From the NCBI GenBank assembly GCA_045615885.1, contig JAZLFR010000010.1, positions 1-64,000 of the forward strand: a stretch of DNA of 64,000 bases, given 5' to 3'. The stretch comes from UBA1765 sp045615885 (GTDB taxonomy: Bacteria; Fibrobacterota; Fibrobacteria; Fibrobacterales; Fibrobacteraceae). Each line of letters starts with the position of its first letter. Within the stretch, counting starts at the first letter, position 1. The notes under the pieces were generated by a model that saw only the letters and a program-made list of their open reading frames with translations, did no database searches and was not told the origin of the DNA. Shown piece by piece: positions 52,761 through 61,033 of the stretch. The position numbers were made by a program, and so were the translations under genes.

Positions 52761-52916
52761 ATGAAAAGAACATTCCAGCCGCACAATCGCAAGCGCGCCA
52801 ACAAGCATGGTTTCCGTCAGCGTATGCAGGACCGTTGGGGCCGTGCAGTTCTTAGCCGTCGTCGCGCTAAGGGTCGTAAGCGTCTTACCGTCAGCGATAC
52901 TATCTATAAGAAGTAA
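52761..52916 (+). CDS. rpmH: Ribosomal protein bL34
   Basis: 51 aa: MKRTFQPHNRKRANKHGFR then MQDRWGRAVLSRRRAKGRKR, the full L34 signature in the large-subunit protein. AGGTATAATT before the ATG is a fair ribosome site. It heads the conserved rpmH-rnpA-yidD-yidC cluster. In many bacteria dnaA/oriC lies upstream; here a cellulase gene does instead. Confidence 0.97.
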   Translation: MKRTFQPHNRKRANKHGFRQRMQDRWGRAVLSRRRAKGRKRLTVSDTIYKK

Positions 52917-52925
52917 GGCATTCAT

Positions 52926-53273
52926 ATCGCCTCTCTACGTTCTTACAGAATAAGTTCGCAGACTGATTATCGGCAGATATCCTCCAAAGGTAAGTATATC
53001 AAGGCGTCTTCGCTCGCGATGCGCTTTATAGAAAGCCCGGACGGTGTTTGCCGATTTTGCTTTCTAGCGAGAAAGAAGAACGGTTGTGCAGTCTATCGCA
53101 ACCGCTGTAGGCGCATTTTACGCCCGGTATTCTTTGAAGCCTGCAAAAGTTTCAAGACTCCTATCTGGGCGATGGTCTTTGTGAACGATAAAGAGAGCGA
53201 AATGACTTCTGAACGCCTCCGCAGCTCCGCAAACGTGATTTTTGAAAAACTGTCCCGGAGACTTGATGGATAG
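52926..53273 (+). CDS. rnpA: Ribonuclease P protein component, probable non-AUG start
   Basis: The conserved core is clear: KNGCAVYRNRCRRILRPVFFEAC matches the RNR motif region that binds RNase P RNA. The first ATG (53019) would give only 84 aa and drop the N-terminal strand and helix. The same frame is open back to the rpmH stop and reads LRSYRISSQTDYRQISSKGKYIKASSLAMRF, which fits the RnpA N-terminus. There is no ATG, GTG or TTG in that stretch; ATC at 52926 has AAGG 7 bases before it, and ATT at 52920 is an alternative. From 52926 the length is 115 aa, normal for RnpA. The gene is real; the exact start is uncertain. Confidence 0.75.
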   Translation: MASLRSYRISSQTDYRQISSKGKYIKASSLAMRFIESPDGVCRFCFLARKKNGCAVYRNRCRRILRPVFFEACKSFKTPIWAMVFVNDKESEMTSERLRSSANVIFEKLSRRLDG

Positions 53274-53637
53274 GTTAGACAAGGTACGCGCCTTTATGCG
53301 CGCACTTTTTGTTTTTCCTATAAAGGCGTACAGGCTGATTCACCCCTACTTTTTTCATGGAGTCTGCCGGTTTACCCCGACCTGCTCCGCCTACGCCATC
53401 GAGGCTATACAGACTCATGGCATTTTGAAGGGCTCAGTCCTCGCTGCATATCGAGTGCTGCGCTGCAACCCTTTCTCTCGGGGCGGCTATGACCCCGTCC
53501 CGCCACGCAAGGATAAGTATGAACAAGAACACAGTCATTGGCGGCCTTCTGATTGTCATCATCATGGTATGGTGGATGACCACGGTGCCAAAACAACAGG
53601 CCCAGACTCAAGCTCAGCCGGAAGCCCAGAAAACTGA
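53266..53637 (+). CDS. yidD: Membrane protein insertion efficiency factor YidD, overlapping yidC
   Basis: 123 aa. ATG at 53266, 5 bases after GGAG and 8 bases inside rnpA. YidD core: MRALFVFPIKAYRLIHPYFF, CRFTPTCSAYAIEAIQTHG, GSVLAAYRVLRCNPFSRGGYDPVP. Family members usually end soon after VP, at 70-85 residues. Here the frame runs 119 bases into yidC and adds about 40 residues rich in His, Asp and Ser (HSHWRPSDCHHHGMVDDHG), which are dictated by the overlapping yidC signal-anchor codons. It assists YidC at the inner membrane. Confidence 0.9.
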   Translation: MDRLDKVRAFMRALFVFPIKAYRLIHPYFFHGVCRFTPTCSAYAIEAIQTHGILKGSVLAAYRVLRCNPFSRGGYDPVPPRKDKYEQEHSHWRPSDCHHHGMVDDHGAKTTGPDSSSAGSPEN

Positions 53638-55315
53638 AGCTGCTTCGACTTTGCAGGTTCCGGCTAGCGAAGCTCCGAAGGAAATTTCCTTTGGAGCAGC
53701 CCCTGCCCCGGTAGCGCAGGTTGCCGATAGCGTTGTTGCCGACAGTGCCGTGGCCGATACCGTTGCCAAGGCTCCGGTAATTGAACCGCGCGAAATTTCT
53801 GTAGAGACTGAACGCTTTACCGTTGTGATTTCCAATCGTGGCGCAAAGATCAAGAGCGTAGTTGCTAAAACGCTCGCCGATAGCGCCGGCAACTTCCCGG
53901 AACTCATTGCCGATAGCGCAGCTGGTGCGCTCGGCCTTTCTTTGGATGGCGTTAGCCTTGACTGTGCCCTCTTTGCCGTAGATGCCCCGGAAACCATCAA
54001 GGTTAGCGATTCCTTGGCGATCGACTTTACCTTTGCCGATGCGAACGGCAACAAGGTCATTCGCTCCTATGGCTTTACAAAGGATGGCGCTGCTATTCGC
54101 CAGGTGAACAAGTTCCAGGGCTTTAGCCCGCGTCGCTATGAACTTGCCTGGGATGGCGGCATGCGCGAAACCGAATACATTCCTGATGGCAAGACGCTTG
54201 GCGGCAACTACTTCTTTAGCGAAGTGATCTACAATGATGGCCGTGGCGTGGAACGTGAAACCATTACGTCTAAAAAGACGTTCAATGACGATGGCGGCAA
54301 GCTTGTGTGGGCTGGCCTTCGCCGCAAGTACATTGCCATGACGATGCTCTTTGATGAACCTGCAAAGACCGTCATTACGGCGGAACCTTTGGAAAAGAAG
54401 GAACGCGAACAGGAACCGGCTACTTACAAGCTTGTTTTGAAGAATGATCTTTCTGGCGATAGCTTTGCCTACAACTTCATGGTTCTCCCGCTTGAATGGG
54501 GTGCAATCAAGGCTTACGATGTTGGCTTTGAAAAGATCATCGTGAGCGGCTGGCAGTGGTGCGGTGCCGATACATGGTTCGTCGCCATTTGCGGTTTCTT
54601 GCTCTGGCTCTTGAAGGCCATCTACTCTGTGATTCCGAACTACGGCGTTGCTATCATCATCATTACCGTGATTGTTCGTGGCATTACCACTCCGCTTACG
54701 GCAAAGCAGCTTCGCTCTTCCAAGCAGATGGCAAAGCTCAAACCGGAAATCGATGCTCTTAATGCGAAGTACCGCTCCGACGTGCAGGCTCGCCAGCGCG
54801 CCATGATGGAACTCTATGCAAAGCACAAGATCAACCCGATGTCCAGCTGCACCGGCGGCTGCTTCCCGCTGCTTTTGCAGATGCCTGTGTTCTTTGGCTT
54901 GTTCATGATTCTTGGCCGTTCCATTGAACTTCGCGGCCAGCCGTTCTTTGGCTGGATTACAGACCTTTCCCATTCCGACGTGATCTTTAGCGGCATCCAT
55001 ATCCCATACATCATGCCGATGGGCATTGCAATTCTCCCGCTCGTAATGGTCGTTACCACTTACTTCCAGACCAAGCAGTCCATGGTTACCATGCCGGACC
55101 CGAACCAGGCCAAGATGATGACCTGGATGATGCCAGGCATGATGTTCCTTTTCAGTGCCGTGATGCCGTCTGGCCTCGTTCTTTACTGGATTGTCTCCAA
55201 CCTTTGGGGCATTGCCCAGTATCGCATTATGAACCGCGACAAAATTGCCGAGGCAAAGGCGAACAAGAACAAGGGCAAAAAGGTGATTGACGCCGAAATT
55301 GTCAAGAAAAAATAA
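53519..55315 (+). CDS. yidC: Membrane protein insertase YidC
   Basis: 598 aa from MNKNTVIGGLLIVIIMVWWM, a signal-anchor helix. A Gln/Ala/Val-rich linker and the large periplasmic beta domain (ISVETERFTVVISNRGAKIKSV, FKVNKFQGF-like strands) follow, then the conserved five-helix insertase domain: YGVAIIIITVIVRGITTPLTAKQL with the hydrophilic-groove Arg, KPEIDALNAKY, KHKINPMSSCTGGCFPLLLQMPVFFGLF, PDPNQAKMMTWMMPGMMFLF, and a Lys-rich tail. Inserts and folds inner-membrane proteins. Last gene of the rpmH cluster, with a terminator downstream; the usual mnmE is not here. Confidence 0.96.
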   Translation: MNKNTVIGGLLIVIIMVWWMTTVPKQQAQTQAQPEAQKTEAASTLQVPASEAPKEISFGAAPAPVAQVADSVVADSAVADTVAKAPVIEPREISVETERFTVVISNRGAKIKSVVAKTLADSAGNFPELIADSAAGALGLSLDGVSLDCALFAVDAPETIKVSDSLAIDFTFADANGNKVIRSYGFTKDGAAIRQVNKFQGFSPRRYELAWDGGMRETEYIPDGKTLGGNYFFSEVIYNDGRGVERETITSKKTFNDDGGKLVWAGLRRKYIAMTMLFDEPAKTVITAEPLEKKEREQEPATYKLVLKNDLSGDSFAYNFMVLPLEWGAIKAYDVGFEKIIVSGWQWCGADTWFVAICGFLLWLLKAIYSVIPNYGVAIIIITVIVRGITTPLTAKQLRSSKQMAKLKPEIDALNAKYRSDVQARQRAMMELYAKHKINPMSSCTGGCFPLLLQMPVFFGLFMILGRSIELRGQPFFGWITDLSHSDVIFSGIHIPYIMPMGIAILPLVMVVTTYFQTKQSMVTMPDPNQAKMMTWMMPGMMFLFSAVMPSGLVLYWIVSNLWGIAQYRIMNRDKIAEAKANKNKGKKVIDAEIVKKK

Positions 55316-55336
55316 ACGGATATCGTTATGTGAAGG

Positions 55337-55368
55337 GCTGTCGTATGCGAGTACGGCAGCTTTTTTTT
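55337..55368 (+). terminator. Intrinsic terminator of yidC
   Basis: GCTGTCGTA (55337-55345) pairs with TACGGCAGC (55352-55360, one G-U), followed by eight T. Confidence 0.9.
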
Positions 55369-55462
55369 ATTTCTTGCAAAAAAACACTACCTAGTTATTC
55401 CAAATTAGAATATCTTTATGGGAAAGAATCCCTTTTGGGGTGCAATAAAGGATGGAGGATTT

Positions 55463-57289
55463 ATGCTTTTTAAGAAATTGTCCGTTTTTGGACTCCTTAC
55501 CTTGGGCGGCCTTGCCTTTGCCCAGACCGCCTACATCAACCAGATCGGCTATCGCACTGGCGATGTCAAGGAACTTGCACTTGTAGGTGGCAATGACTCT
55601 CCAGTGGAATTTGTAGATGCTAGCGGCAATGTTGCCTATAGCGCAACGCCGGGCGCGGCCAAGCAGTATTCTGCAGCTGGCGTGAGTGCAAGTCTCGTTG
55701 ACTTTACGGAACTCGATGCTGCCGGTACCTACCAGGTTCGCCAGGGCGGTAACGTTCTTCGCCAGGATTTGAAGATTGGCGACAAGCCGTATGAAGAAGT
55801 GATGAAGGCTGCCTTGAAGTGGTACTATTACCAGCGTGCTTCCATGGAACTTACCGAAGAGTATGCCGGCCAGTACAAGCGTGCCGCGGGTCATATGGAT
55901 CAGAATGTCAAGTTGCATAGCTCCACCGGAGAAAGCGGCACGATCAGCAGCCCGAAGGGCTGGTACGATGCTGGCGACTATGGCAAGTACATTGTGAACT
56001 CCGGTATTACCACCTATACGCTCCTTGCCCTTTACGAACATTTCCCTGAATATTTCAAGACTGCCAAATGGAATATTCCTGCAGAAGGTTCCCTGCCGGA
56101 CCTGCTTGCTGAAATCAAGTACAATTTGGACTGGATGCTTACCATGCAGTCTAAGCAGGATGGCGGTGTCTACCATAAGCTGACAACGCTAGACTTTTCT
56201 GGCGATGTGATGCCTGCTGCAGACAATGCTTCCCGCTATGCGATCGGCAAGGGAACTGCAGCTTCCTATGACTTTGCTGCCGTCATGGCCGCTGCGGCCC
56301 GTATCTACAAGCCGTTTAATGAAACATTTGCTTCCACTTGCCTGGAGGCCGCAAAGAAGGCTTACGATTGGGCTTCAAAGAATCCAAGCAAGGCTTTCAA
56401 GAATCCGAGCGATGTTGCTACCGGTGAATATGGCGATAGCTACTTTGGCGATGAAAAGCTGTTTGCTTCTGCAGAACTTTTCGTAACTACAGGGGAGTCC
56501 TCTTACAAGGTTTCTGGGGCAACTTCCGAAGTGCCGAGCTGGCCTGGTGTTGGTGGGCTTGCCACTTATGAAAAGGCAATTCACCCGACTGAATTTGCAA
56601 ACGAAGGCCTTGATTCCCTGCTTTCTACGGCAAACGAATTGGAAGCAAGAACAAAGGTTGGCTTTGGCGTTGCCATGGCCAGCAAGGATTTTGTATGGGG
56701 TTCCAATGCGGTCGCTGCAAACCAGGGCATTTGGCTTTTGCACGCCTATTACATGACTGGTGAAAAGAAGTATTACAATGCAGCTGTTAAGGTGGTTGAC
56801 TACCTCTTGGGCAAGAATCCGCTTGACATGTCCTTCGTTACCGGCTATGGTACAAAGTCCCCGAAGAAGCCGCACCACCGCCCGTCCACTGCCGACAGAA
56901 TTTCTGCTCCGGTGCCAGGCATGCTCGTGGGTGGCCCGCAGAGAAACGATAACTCTGATATTGGCAGCCAGTCCTGGGAATGCAGCGACTATAGAACGCA
57001 ATACCCGGCAACCAGCTATGTGGACAACAACTGCAGCTATGCCACAAACGAAGTTGCCATCAACTGGAATGCGCCGCTTGCTTATCTTGTAGGTGCTGTC
57101 GAGGCTTTGAACGCAGGCTACGTTCCTGAGTTCTCCAAGCTCGCTCCGCCAACAACGGGCATTGCCAAGGTGAATGCCCCGGCAAATGCAGCTAGCGCAA
57201 GGCGCCTCGTCTTTGACGGCCATAAGGTCATGATGAAGATTGGCGACAAGACCTTCAACTTGAACGGTACCCGTGTAAAGGTGAAGTAG
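55463..57289 (+). CDS. GH9 endoglucanase
   Basis: 608 aa from MLFKKLSVFG, 3 bases after GGAGGA (55454-55459). Signal peptide about 20 residues. An N-terminal Ig-like domain (about 22-105, YINQIGYRTGDVKELALVGG, as in CelD-type GH9) precedes the (alpha/alpha)6 domain: catalytic base Asp169/Asp172 in GWYDAGDYGKY, PHHRPST near 470-476, proton donor Glu530 in TNEVAINWNAPL. The end is a short basic tail (MKIGDKTFNLNGTRVKVK) like the basic terminal tails of Fibrobacter secreted enzymes. Cleaves cellulose by inversion, in the outer membrane or secreted. Monocistronic with terminators on both sides. Confidence 0.94.
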   Translation: MLFKKLSVFGLLTLGGLAFAQTAYINQIGYRTGDVKELALVGGNDSPVEFVDASGNVAYSATPGAAKQYSAAGVSASLVDFTELDAAGTYQVRQGGNVLRQDLKIGDKPYEEVMKAALKWYYYQRASMELTEEYAGQYKRAAGHMDQNVKLHSSTGESGTISSPKGWYDAGDYGKYIVNSGITTYTLLALYEHFPEYFKTAKWNIPAEGSLPDLLAEIKYNLDWMLTMQSKQDGGVYHKLTTLDFSGDVMPAADNASRYAIGKGTAASYDFAAVMAAAARIYKPFNETFASTCLEAAKKAYDWASKNPSKAFKNPSDVATGEYGDSYFGDEKLFASAELFVTTGESSYKVSGATSEVPSWPGVGGLATYEKAIHPTEFANEGLDSLLSTANELEARTKVGFGVAMASKDFVWGSNAVAANQGIWLLHAYYMTGEKKYYNAAVKVVDYLLGKNPLDMSFVTGYGTKSPKKPHHRPSTADRISAPVPGMLVGGPQRNDNSDIGSQSWECSDYRTQYPATSYVDNNCSYATNEVAINWNAPLAYLVGAVEALNAGYVPEFSKLAPPTTGIAKVNAPANAASARRLVFDGHKVMMKIGDKTFNLNGTRVKVK

Positions 57290-57307
57290 TTTTACTGTGC
57301 TGAACAT

Positions 57308-57340
57308 AAAAAGCCAGGGCTGCATAGCTCTGGCTTTTTG
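57308..57340. terminator. Bidirectional terminator after the GH9 gene
   Basis: AAAAGCCAGGGCT and AGCTCTGGCTTTTT form a stem of about 12 pairs with a GCAT loop. A and T runs flank it, so it can also serve the convergent gene ending at 57347. Confidence 0.88.
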
Positions 57341-57346
57341 CTTGAT

Positions 57347-57937
57347 TTAATCTCCATCTGGGTACATGTTGCTTGCCGCTGCACGAAAAATTTCCCTCAA
57401 TTTTGCTTCCCTAGCTTTTGTTAGGTATTTTTGTGCAAATGGAGCCAAATAGGAATCGATGCTTTCTGCATTGCCGTTTGTAAGCAATTCAACGAGTGCT
57501 TCCATGCCGTTGATGAATTCTTTTGCAACGGTATTGCATTGTTCTTCACTATGCTGAATGTTTGCGGCGCTGCATTTGTCTGCAAGTATCTGCGCAACCT
57601 TTTGCGGATTGCGCGGGTAGTTTTCGCCTTCTTCGTGTGCCCAGAGATTTCTTAATGTTCCCGAGCGAATGGTTGCGCTGTCTGCGTTTTCGACTTGCAT
57701 GCCTGCAATGTTTAAAAGCTGGTCTCGCAATTCATTCAGTGTCTGCATGAACAGGGAGTTTGATCTGTCGAACATTGTGAAAAATTTGAGCAGGCACCAG
57801 CTGCCGACAATGTTTTGACTTTGTTCGCGAATGCGTCGTTGCATTTCGGTAATACGGACTATTTCCGGGTTTTCTTTGGCAAAGAATTCATCATCGAACC
57901 AGCCGATGAAATCACCATTTTTATCAATTGCATCCAT
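57347..57937 (-). CDS. Hypothetical cytoplasmic protein
   Basis: 196 aa, no signal peptide or membrane segment. Mostly helical and acidic: VRITEMQRRIREQSQNIVGSW, MFDRSNSLFMQTLNELRDQLL, NLWAHEEGENYPRNPQKVAQIL. Family not recognised. Flanked by the GH9 terminator and a 125-base AT-rich gap on its 5' side; AAGGAGA precedes the start. Reading frame and codon use look genuine. Confidence 0.65.
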   Translation of the reverse strand: MDAIDKNGDFIGWFDDEFFAKENPEIVRITEMQRRIREQSQNIVGSWCLLKFFTMFDRSNSLFMQTLNELRDQLLNIAGMQVENADSATIRSGTLRNLWAHEEGENYPRNPQKVAQILADKCSAANIQHSEEQCNTVAKEFINGMEALVELLTNGNAESIDSYLAPFAQKYLTKAREAKLREIFRAAASNMYPDGD

Positions 57938-58063
57938 AAGGTCTCCTTGTTGAACCTGTATAGAATATGTTTGAAATTTTTAGAAAGGCAATGATTTTTT
58001 TGCAAGCGTTAAATTTTATTTTCACTAGGCTCAAAAATATTTTGCTTAGTCAAGACGGTTTTC

Positions 58064-59593
58064 TTAATCTTTTACACAACGTTGCACTATAGGCAAACTG
58101 TCGTCGCATTGGAACACGATATTACCTTCGGGAGAAAAACAGAAGTACTGCTCCATAAATGTGTGCGCCTTAAATCTGCCGTCGGTACTGCCCAGGCCTT
58201 TTTCGTTCCATTTTGCAAGGGCTCCTACCCATACTTTATCTTCGATTTCTGTTTGTGCACTAAAGTTTTTTTCTAATTCAAGTTGGTCAAATAATACTAG
58301 CCATTCCTTATATTCTGCCGCATGGAATCCAGTAGGGCAGGTGTCAAAACTTTTTAAAGTCCATATTTGCCTGTTTATTCTAACTATGTCTTCTAAGTTT
58401 TGGGCATTGTCATCAAAGCCGTCAAAAATATCCCAGGCATTTAAAGCTTTTTTCATTGGCGATGTTAATTCATCGGTATCCTCCGGTGTAAAATAGTAGC
58501 ATGATCCCGCTCCACCTAATAACATCATGTGGGTTTGCCAAAAACAGCTTAAGGAATCCTGCTTTGGGGAGGGGAGCTCTTTTAGGCATTTTTGATATTC
58601 CTCTTCCTCCTTTAAACTATCTGCAATTGCCTTTTTTCTGCGTTCGATCTTCGCGTTTTTAAGGCTTTGCCTGTAAGCAGTTCTGAATTCCTTGCGCTCT
58701 TTTTCCAAGTTCTTTCGCCATGCAATTGTGTCGCAAGTATTGAAGGAACTAATGTGCGGCAATAATTCCTTGCAAGCCTTGTCTTTAGGCTCGCGTATAA
58801 GCTTACAAAGGTCTTTTTTGAGATTGTTAGTGGAATGCGGCGATGAAACTGTATAGCCTTCCCAAAAACTGCCTGCTTCGCAGTTGTTGAGGTCTTCTTT
58901 CAAGGTAACCCTAATGCCTGCAAAAATCCTTTTGGTAGAAAATTCCATATAGGTCGGGATTTCTTCGTATTTAAAAACTGTAGTTTCGTGAATATTTAGG
59001 TCGGCGGTGTCGCCCGGTGCAATGAACCAGCTGTGTTGCCATGTGTTTGGTACGGTATTCTCTGAAAAATCATTTTCGTACATGCTTAATAGGCCCGAAA
59101 CGACAGGTTCTACTTCGGCATCAATGAATTTGTATGGGTTCAAAGATTCTAGAGAAGAATACATCTTCTTTAAATATTGGAATGCAGGAAAAAGTTTACG
59201 GCATTGTGGGTGCTTTGGAATTTTTATGTAGTGTTTTTTGTACAAAGCGAAAACTTCCCATTCCGAGTCTTTCGGGCAACCTGCCAAATCCTGCTTTAAT
59301 TTGATTTTAAAACCATCGCGGGGCGCATCGACACCTTGCGTGGCTATGTATTCAAAATACTTGTTCTTTTTTGGTGGGACAAACCCCAGTTCTTCCCAAT
59401 TACCGGTCCAACTCCATTTGTAAATGTTTGCAATGGTCAAACGCCTTTTTAGGTATTCTTCAGCCTTGTTCTGTGTTTCGGACAGAATACTTTGAGCTTC
59501 TTTGCTGATGGTGTCTTTCTTTGTTCCTTTAGCCTGTGCGAAAACGGAGGAATTCAAAAATAAAAGAAGCGCGCCAATCAGAATTTTGACCAT
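58064..59593 (-). CDS. Secreted protein with diverged F. succinogenes major paralogous domain
   Basis: 509 aa from MVKILIGALLLFLNSSVFA (signal peptide about 19); a longer in-frame start at 59620 lacks a ribosome site. The body is Lys/Glu-rich with repeated segments (NTWQHSWFIAPGDTADLN, FSTKRIFAGIRVTLKEDLNNCEAGSFWEG against FKIKLKQDLAGCPKDSEWEVF), suggesting an internal duplication of a ~100-residue unit, and a coiled-coil-like stretch (RRKKAIADSLKEEEEYQKCL). The C-terminal ~120 residues (VRINRQIWTLKSFDTCPTGFHAAEYKEWLVLFDQ...) resemble the FISUMP (TIGR02145) pattern 'vkiGnqvWmaeNL...CPtGWHLPs..EW', diverged. Function of this domain is unknown. Typical of the Fibrobacter lineage. Confidence 0.7.
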   Translation of the reverse strand: MVKILIGALLLFLNSSVFAQAKGTKKDTISKEAQSILSETQNKAEEYLKRRLTIANIYKWSWTGNWEELGFVPPKKNKYFEYIATQGVDAPRDGFKIKLKQDLAGCPKDSEWEVFALYKKHYIKIPKHPQCRKLFPAFQYLKKMYSSLESLNPYKFIDAEVEPVVSGLLSMYENDFSENTVPNTWQHSWFIAPGDTADLNIHETTVFKYEEIPTYMEFSTKRIFAGIRVTLKEDLNNCEAGSFWEGYTVSSPHSTNNLKKDLCKLIREPKDKACKELLPHISSFNTCDTIAWRKNLEKERKEFRTAYRQSLKNAKIERRKKAIADSLKEEEEYQKCLKELPSPKQDSLSCFWQTHMMLLGGAGSCYYFTPEDTDELTSPMKKALNAWDIFDGFDDNAQNLEDIVRINRQIWTLKSFDTCPTGFHAAEYKEWLVLFDQLELEKNFSAQTEIEDKVWVGALAKWNEKGLGSTDGRFKAHTFMEQYFCFSPEGNIVFQCDDSLPIVQRCVKD

Positions 59594-59624
59594 GATAGCC
59601 TCGTTGTTTGGGTAATGCATAAGT

Positions 59625-59648
59625 CCAACACCTTTTTTGGGGTGTTGG
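59625..59648. terminator. Hairpin between the SLOG-fold gene and the secreted-protein gene
   Basis: CCAACACC (59625-59632) pairs with GGTGTTGG (59641-59648), loop of T and G. On the minus strand no T run follows, so it is at best a weak terminator. Confidence 0.4.
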
Positions 59649-59666
59649 AAGTTTTGTGGCGAAGCG

Positions 59667-60359
59667 CTATTTGCGCTTTGCGGCCTTGAGCATTTTCTTG
59701 ATGTCGCTTGCCGTTGGCGTTTGCTTTTTCTGTGCGTGATCCTTTGGCTTTTCTGGGCAAAGCAAATCTGCAGGAATTGCAGGCAAAATGCCGGTAGGCA
59801 AATTGAATGGCAAGTCCAAAAATGCCTTTAGACGCTCGAACCAATTTTTGTTCGACATGTTGAAAACGGGAATGCCCTTCAGGTCTGCCATGGCGATTGC
59901 TTGCCCCGTTCCGCCGGAAGCCTGCTTGCGGTCTTTTGCGTGCTCGCAGCCGTCCTTGGTGTAGCAGACTATGAAATCTACAGGCATGTCGAGGTTTATG
60001 CCAAACACCTGGAACGTATTGCGCGCAAATAAATCTAGCGCGTGTGCATATAGATGTTCTGGCGAAGGGTGTAACTCCTTTGCAATGGCGCGCGCCTCGT
60101 CGGTTGCGTGAGCTGGCGTAAATATGTGCGCTTTTGAAGGATCTTTCACGCCGTATTCAAACGCGCTGTCGGCCCCTTTTGCTCCGCCACTGTTCAGTGT
60201 ATAGCCGAGCTTTTCAAGCTCGCTTGCTATCCATGCCATAACGCGTTCCACAGGCTGCTGCGTGTTAGGTTCCCTGGCTCCCGACAAATCGCGATGCCCG
60301 ATGCCTGCGTATGTGAACGACTTCTTTTGCCATTTCGGCAAGTCTGCGAAAGTTCTCAT
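59667..60359 (-). CDS. SLOG-superfamily nucleotide-binding protein (DprA/YpsA-like fold)
   Basis: 230 aa. The Rossmann-like SLOG pattern is present: FTYAGIGHRDLSG at the start, LEKLGYTLNSGGAKGADSAFEYG, then AHIFTPAHATDEARAIAKELHP, VDFIVCYTKDG, and GGTGQAIAMADLKGIPVFNMSN. Such proteins are common in phages and defence loci and may bind nucleotides or nucleic-acid-derived ligands. The tail is Lys-rich (DHAQKKQTPTASDIKKMLKAAKRK). Its neighbours downstream in the window are a restriction-modification pair and a nucleotidyltransferase fragment, which supports an accessory/defence context. Confidence 0.72.
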   Translation of the reverse strand: MRTFADLPKWQKKSFTYAGIGHRDLSGAREPNTQQPVERVMAWIASELEKLGYTLNSGGAKGADSAFEYGVKDPSKAHIFTPAHATDEARAIAKELHPSPEHLYAHALDLFARNTFQVFGINLDMPVDFIVCYTKDGCEHAKDRKQASGGTGQAIAMADLKGIPVFNMSNKNWFERLKAFLDLPFNLPTGILPAIPADLLCPEKPKDHAQKKQTPTASDIKKMLKAAKRK

Positions 60360-60497
60360 GCTTCACTCCTTGTGCAGCAACACATGCCGCTGCCAAGGAG
60401 AATTATGTGTGAAAAAAATGCGGAAAGGCAAGTGGATTTGAAAAAAAAAATGAGAGACGCGTGGCTTTGTTAAATTCTAATGTAACACAAAATTTTA

Positions 60498-60521
60498 AAT
60501 ATAACATAATAATGTTATATT
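60498..60521. promoter_or_regulatory. Perfect 10-bp inverted repeat, possible operator
   Basis: AATATAACAT (60498-60507) and ATGTTATATT (60512-60521), 4-base spacer, 66 bases before the nucleotidyltransferase fragment. The size and position fit a dimeric repressor site such as those of toxin-antitoxin modules. No regulator is encoded here. Confidence 0.5.
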
Positions 60522-60586
60522 ACGATTAAGTGACGGCCTAAAACGGCAAAGTTTGGTGTTTGTTGTGGAATTTATGCAATATAACA

Positions 60587-60934
60587 ATGATTATTGACAA
60601 TGTAACCAGAAAATATTTTGAAAATTTTAAGAACCAATATGTGCTTATTGGCGGTTCTGCATGTTCCATTTGGTCTGATGTAAATGGCGGCAAGTTTAGA
60701 TCGACGAAGGATTTGGACATTGTATTGATTCTTGAAAGTCTAGATACTTCGTTTACGGAAACTTTTTTCAAATTTGTGAACGATGGTGGATATTCACATC
60801 TTGAAAAAGGGAAAATTGAGTTTTATAGATTTAAAAATCCTTCCAACAAGAATTTTCCTGCTATGATTGAGTTGCTAAGTCGAGTTCCTATTCAAAACTG
60901 CTTTGGAATGGCGAACCCTGAATTTGAGAACTAG
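60587..60934 (+). pseudogene. Truncated nucleotidyltransferase (AbiEii-like)
   Basis: 115 codons from MIIDNVTRKYFENF. QYVLIGGSACSIW and KFRSTKDLDIVLIL are the GG(S/A) and paired-acid motifs of MNT/AbiEii-type nucleotidyltransferases, and MIELLSRVPIQNC follows where relatives continue. Homologues are about 200-300 residues; this frame stops at 60932 and the next 100 bases do not resume the domain in any frame I read, so it looks 3'-truncated. AT-rich relative to its neighbours. AbiEii acts as the toxin of type IV toxin-antitoxin systems; no AbiEi partner is visible. A short functional family cannot be excluded. Confidence 0.6.
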
Positions 60935-61033
60935 TCCTTGGTGAGAAGAATGGGCGTTTAACAGGAAAATTTGTTCTTTCCTTGTTCATACGGGTATTGA
61001 ATAAAACTACTTCGGGGACACAAACAGTTAGCT

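Noticed and set aside
53019..53273. rnpA starting at the ATG at 53019
   Set aside because: Gives 84 residues and omits the conserved N-terminal strand and helix that are readable upstream in frame.
53405..55000. Long minus-strand frame opposite yidC
   Set aside because: Antisense shadow of a firmly identified insertase gene.
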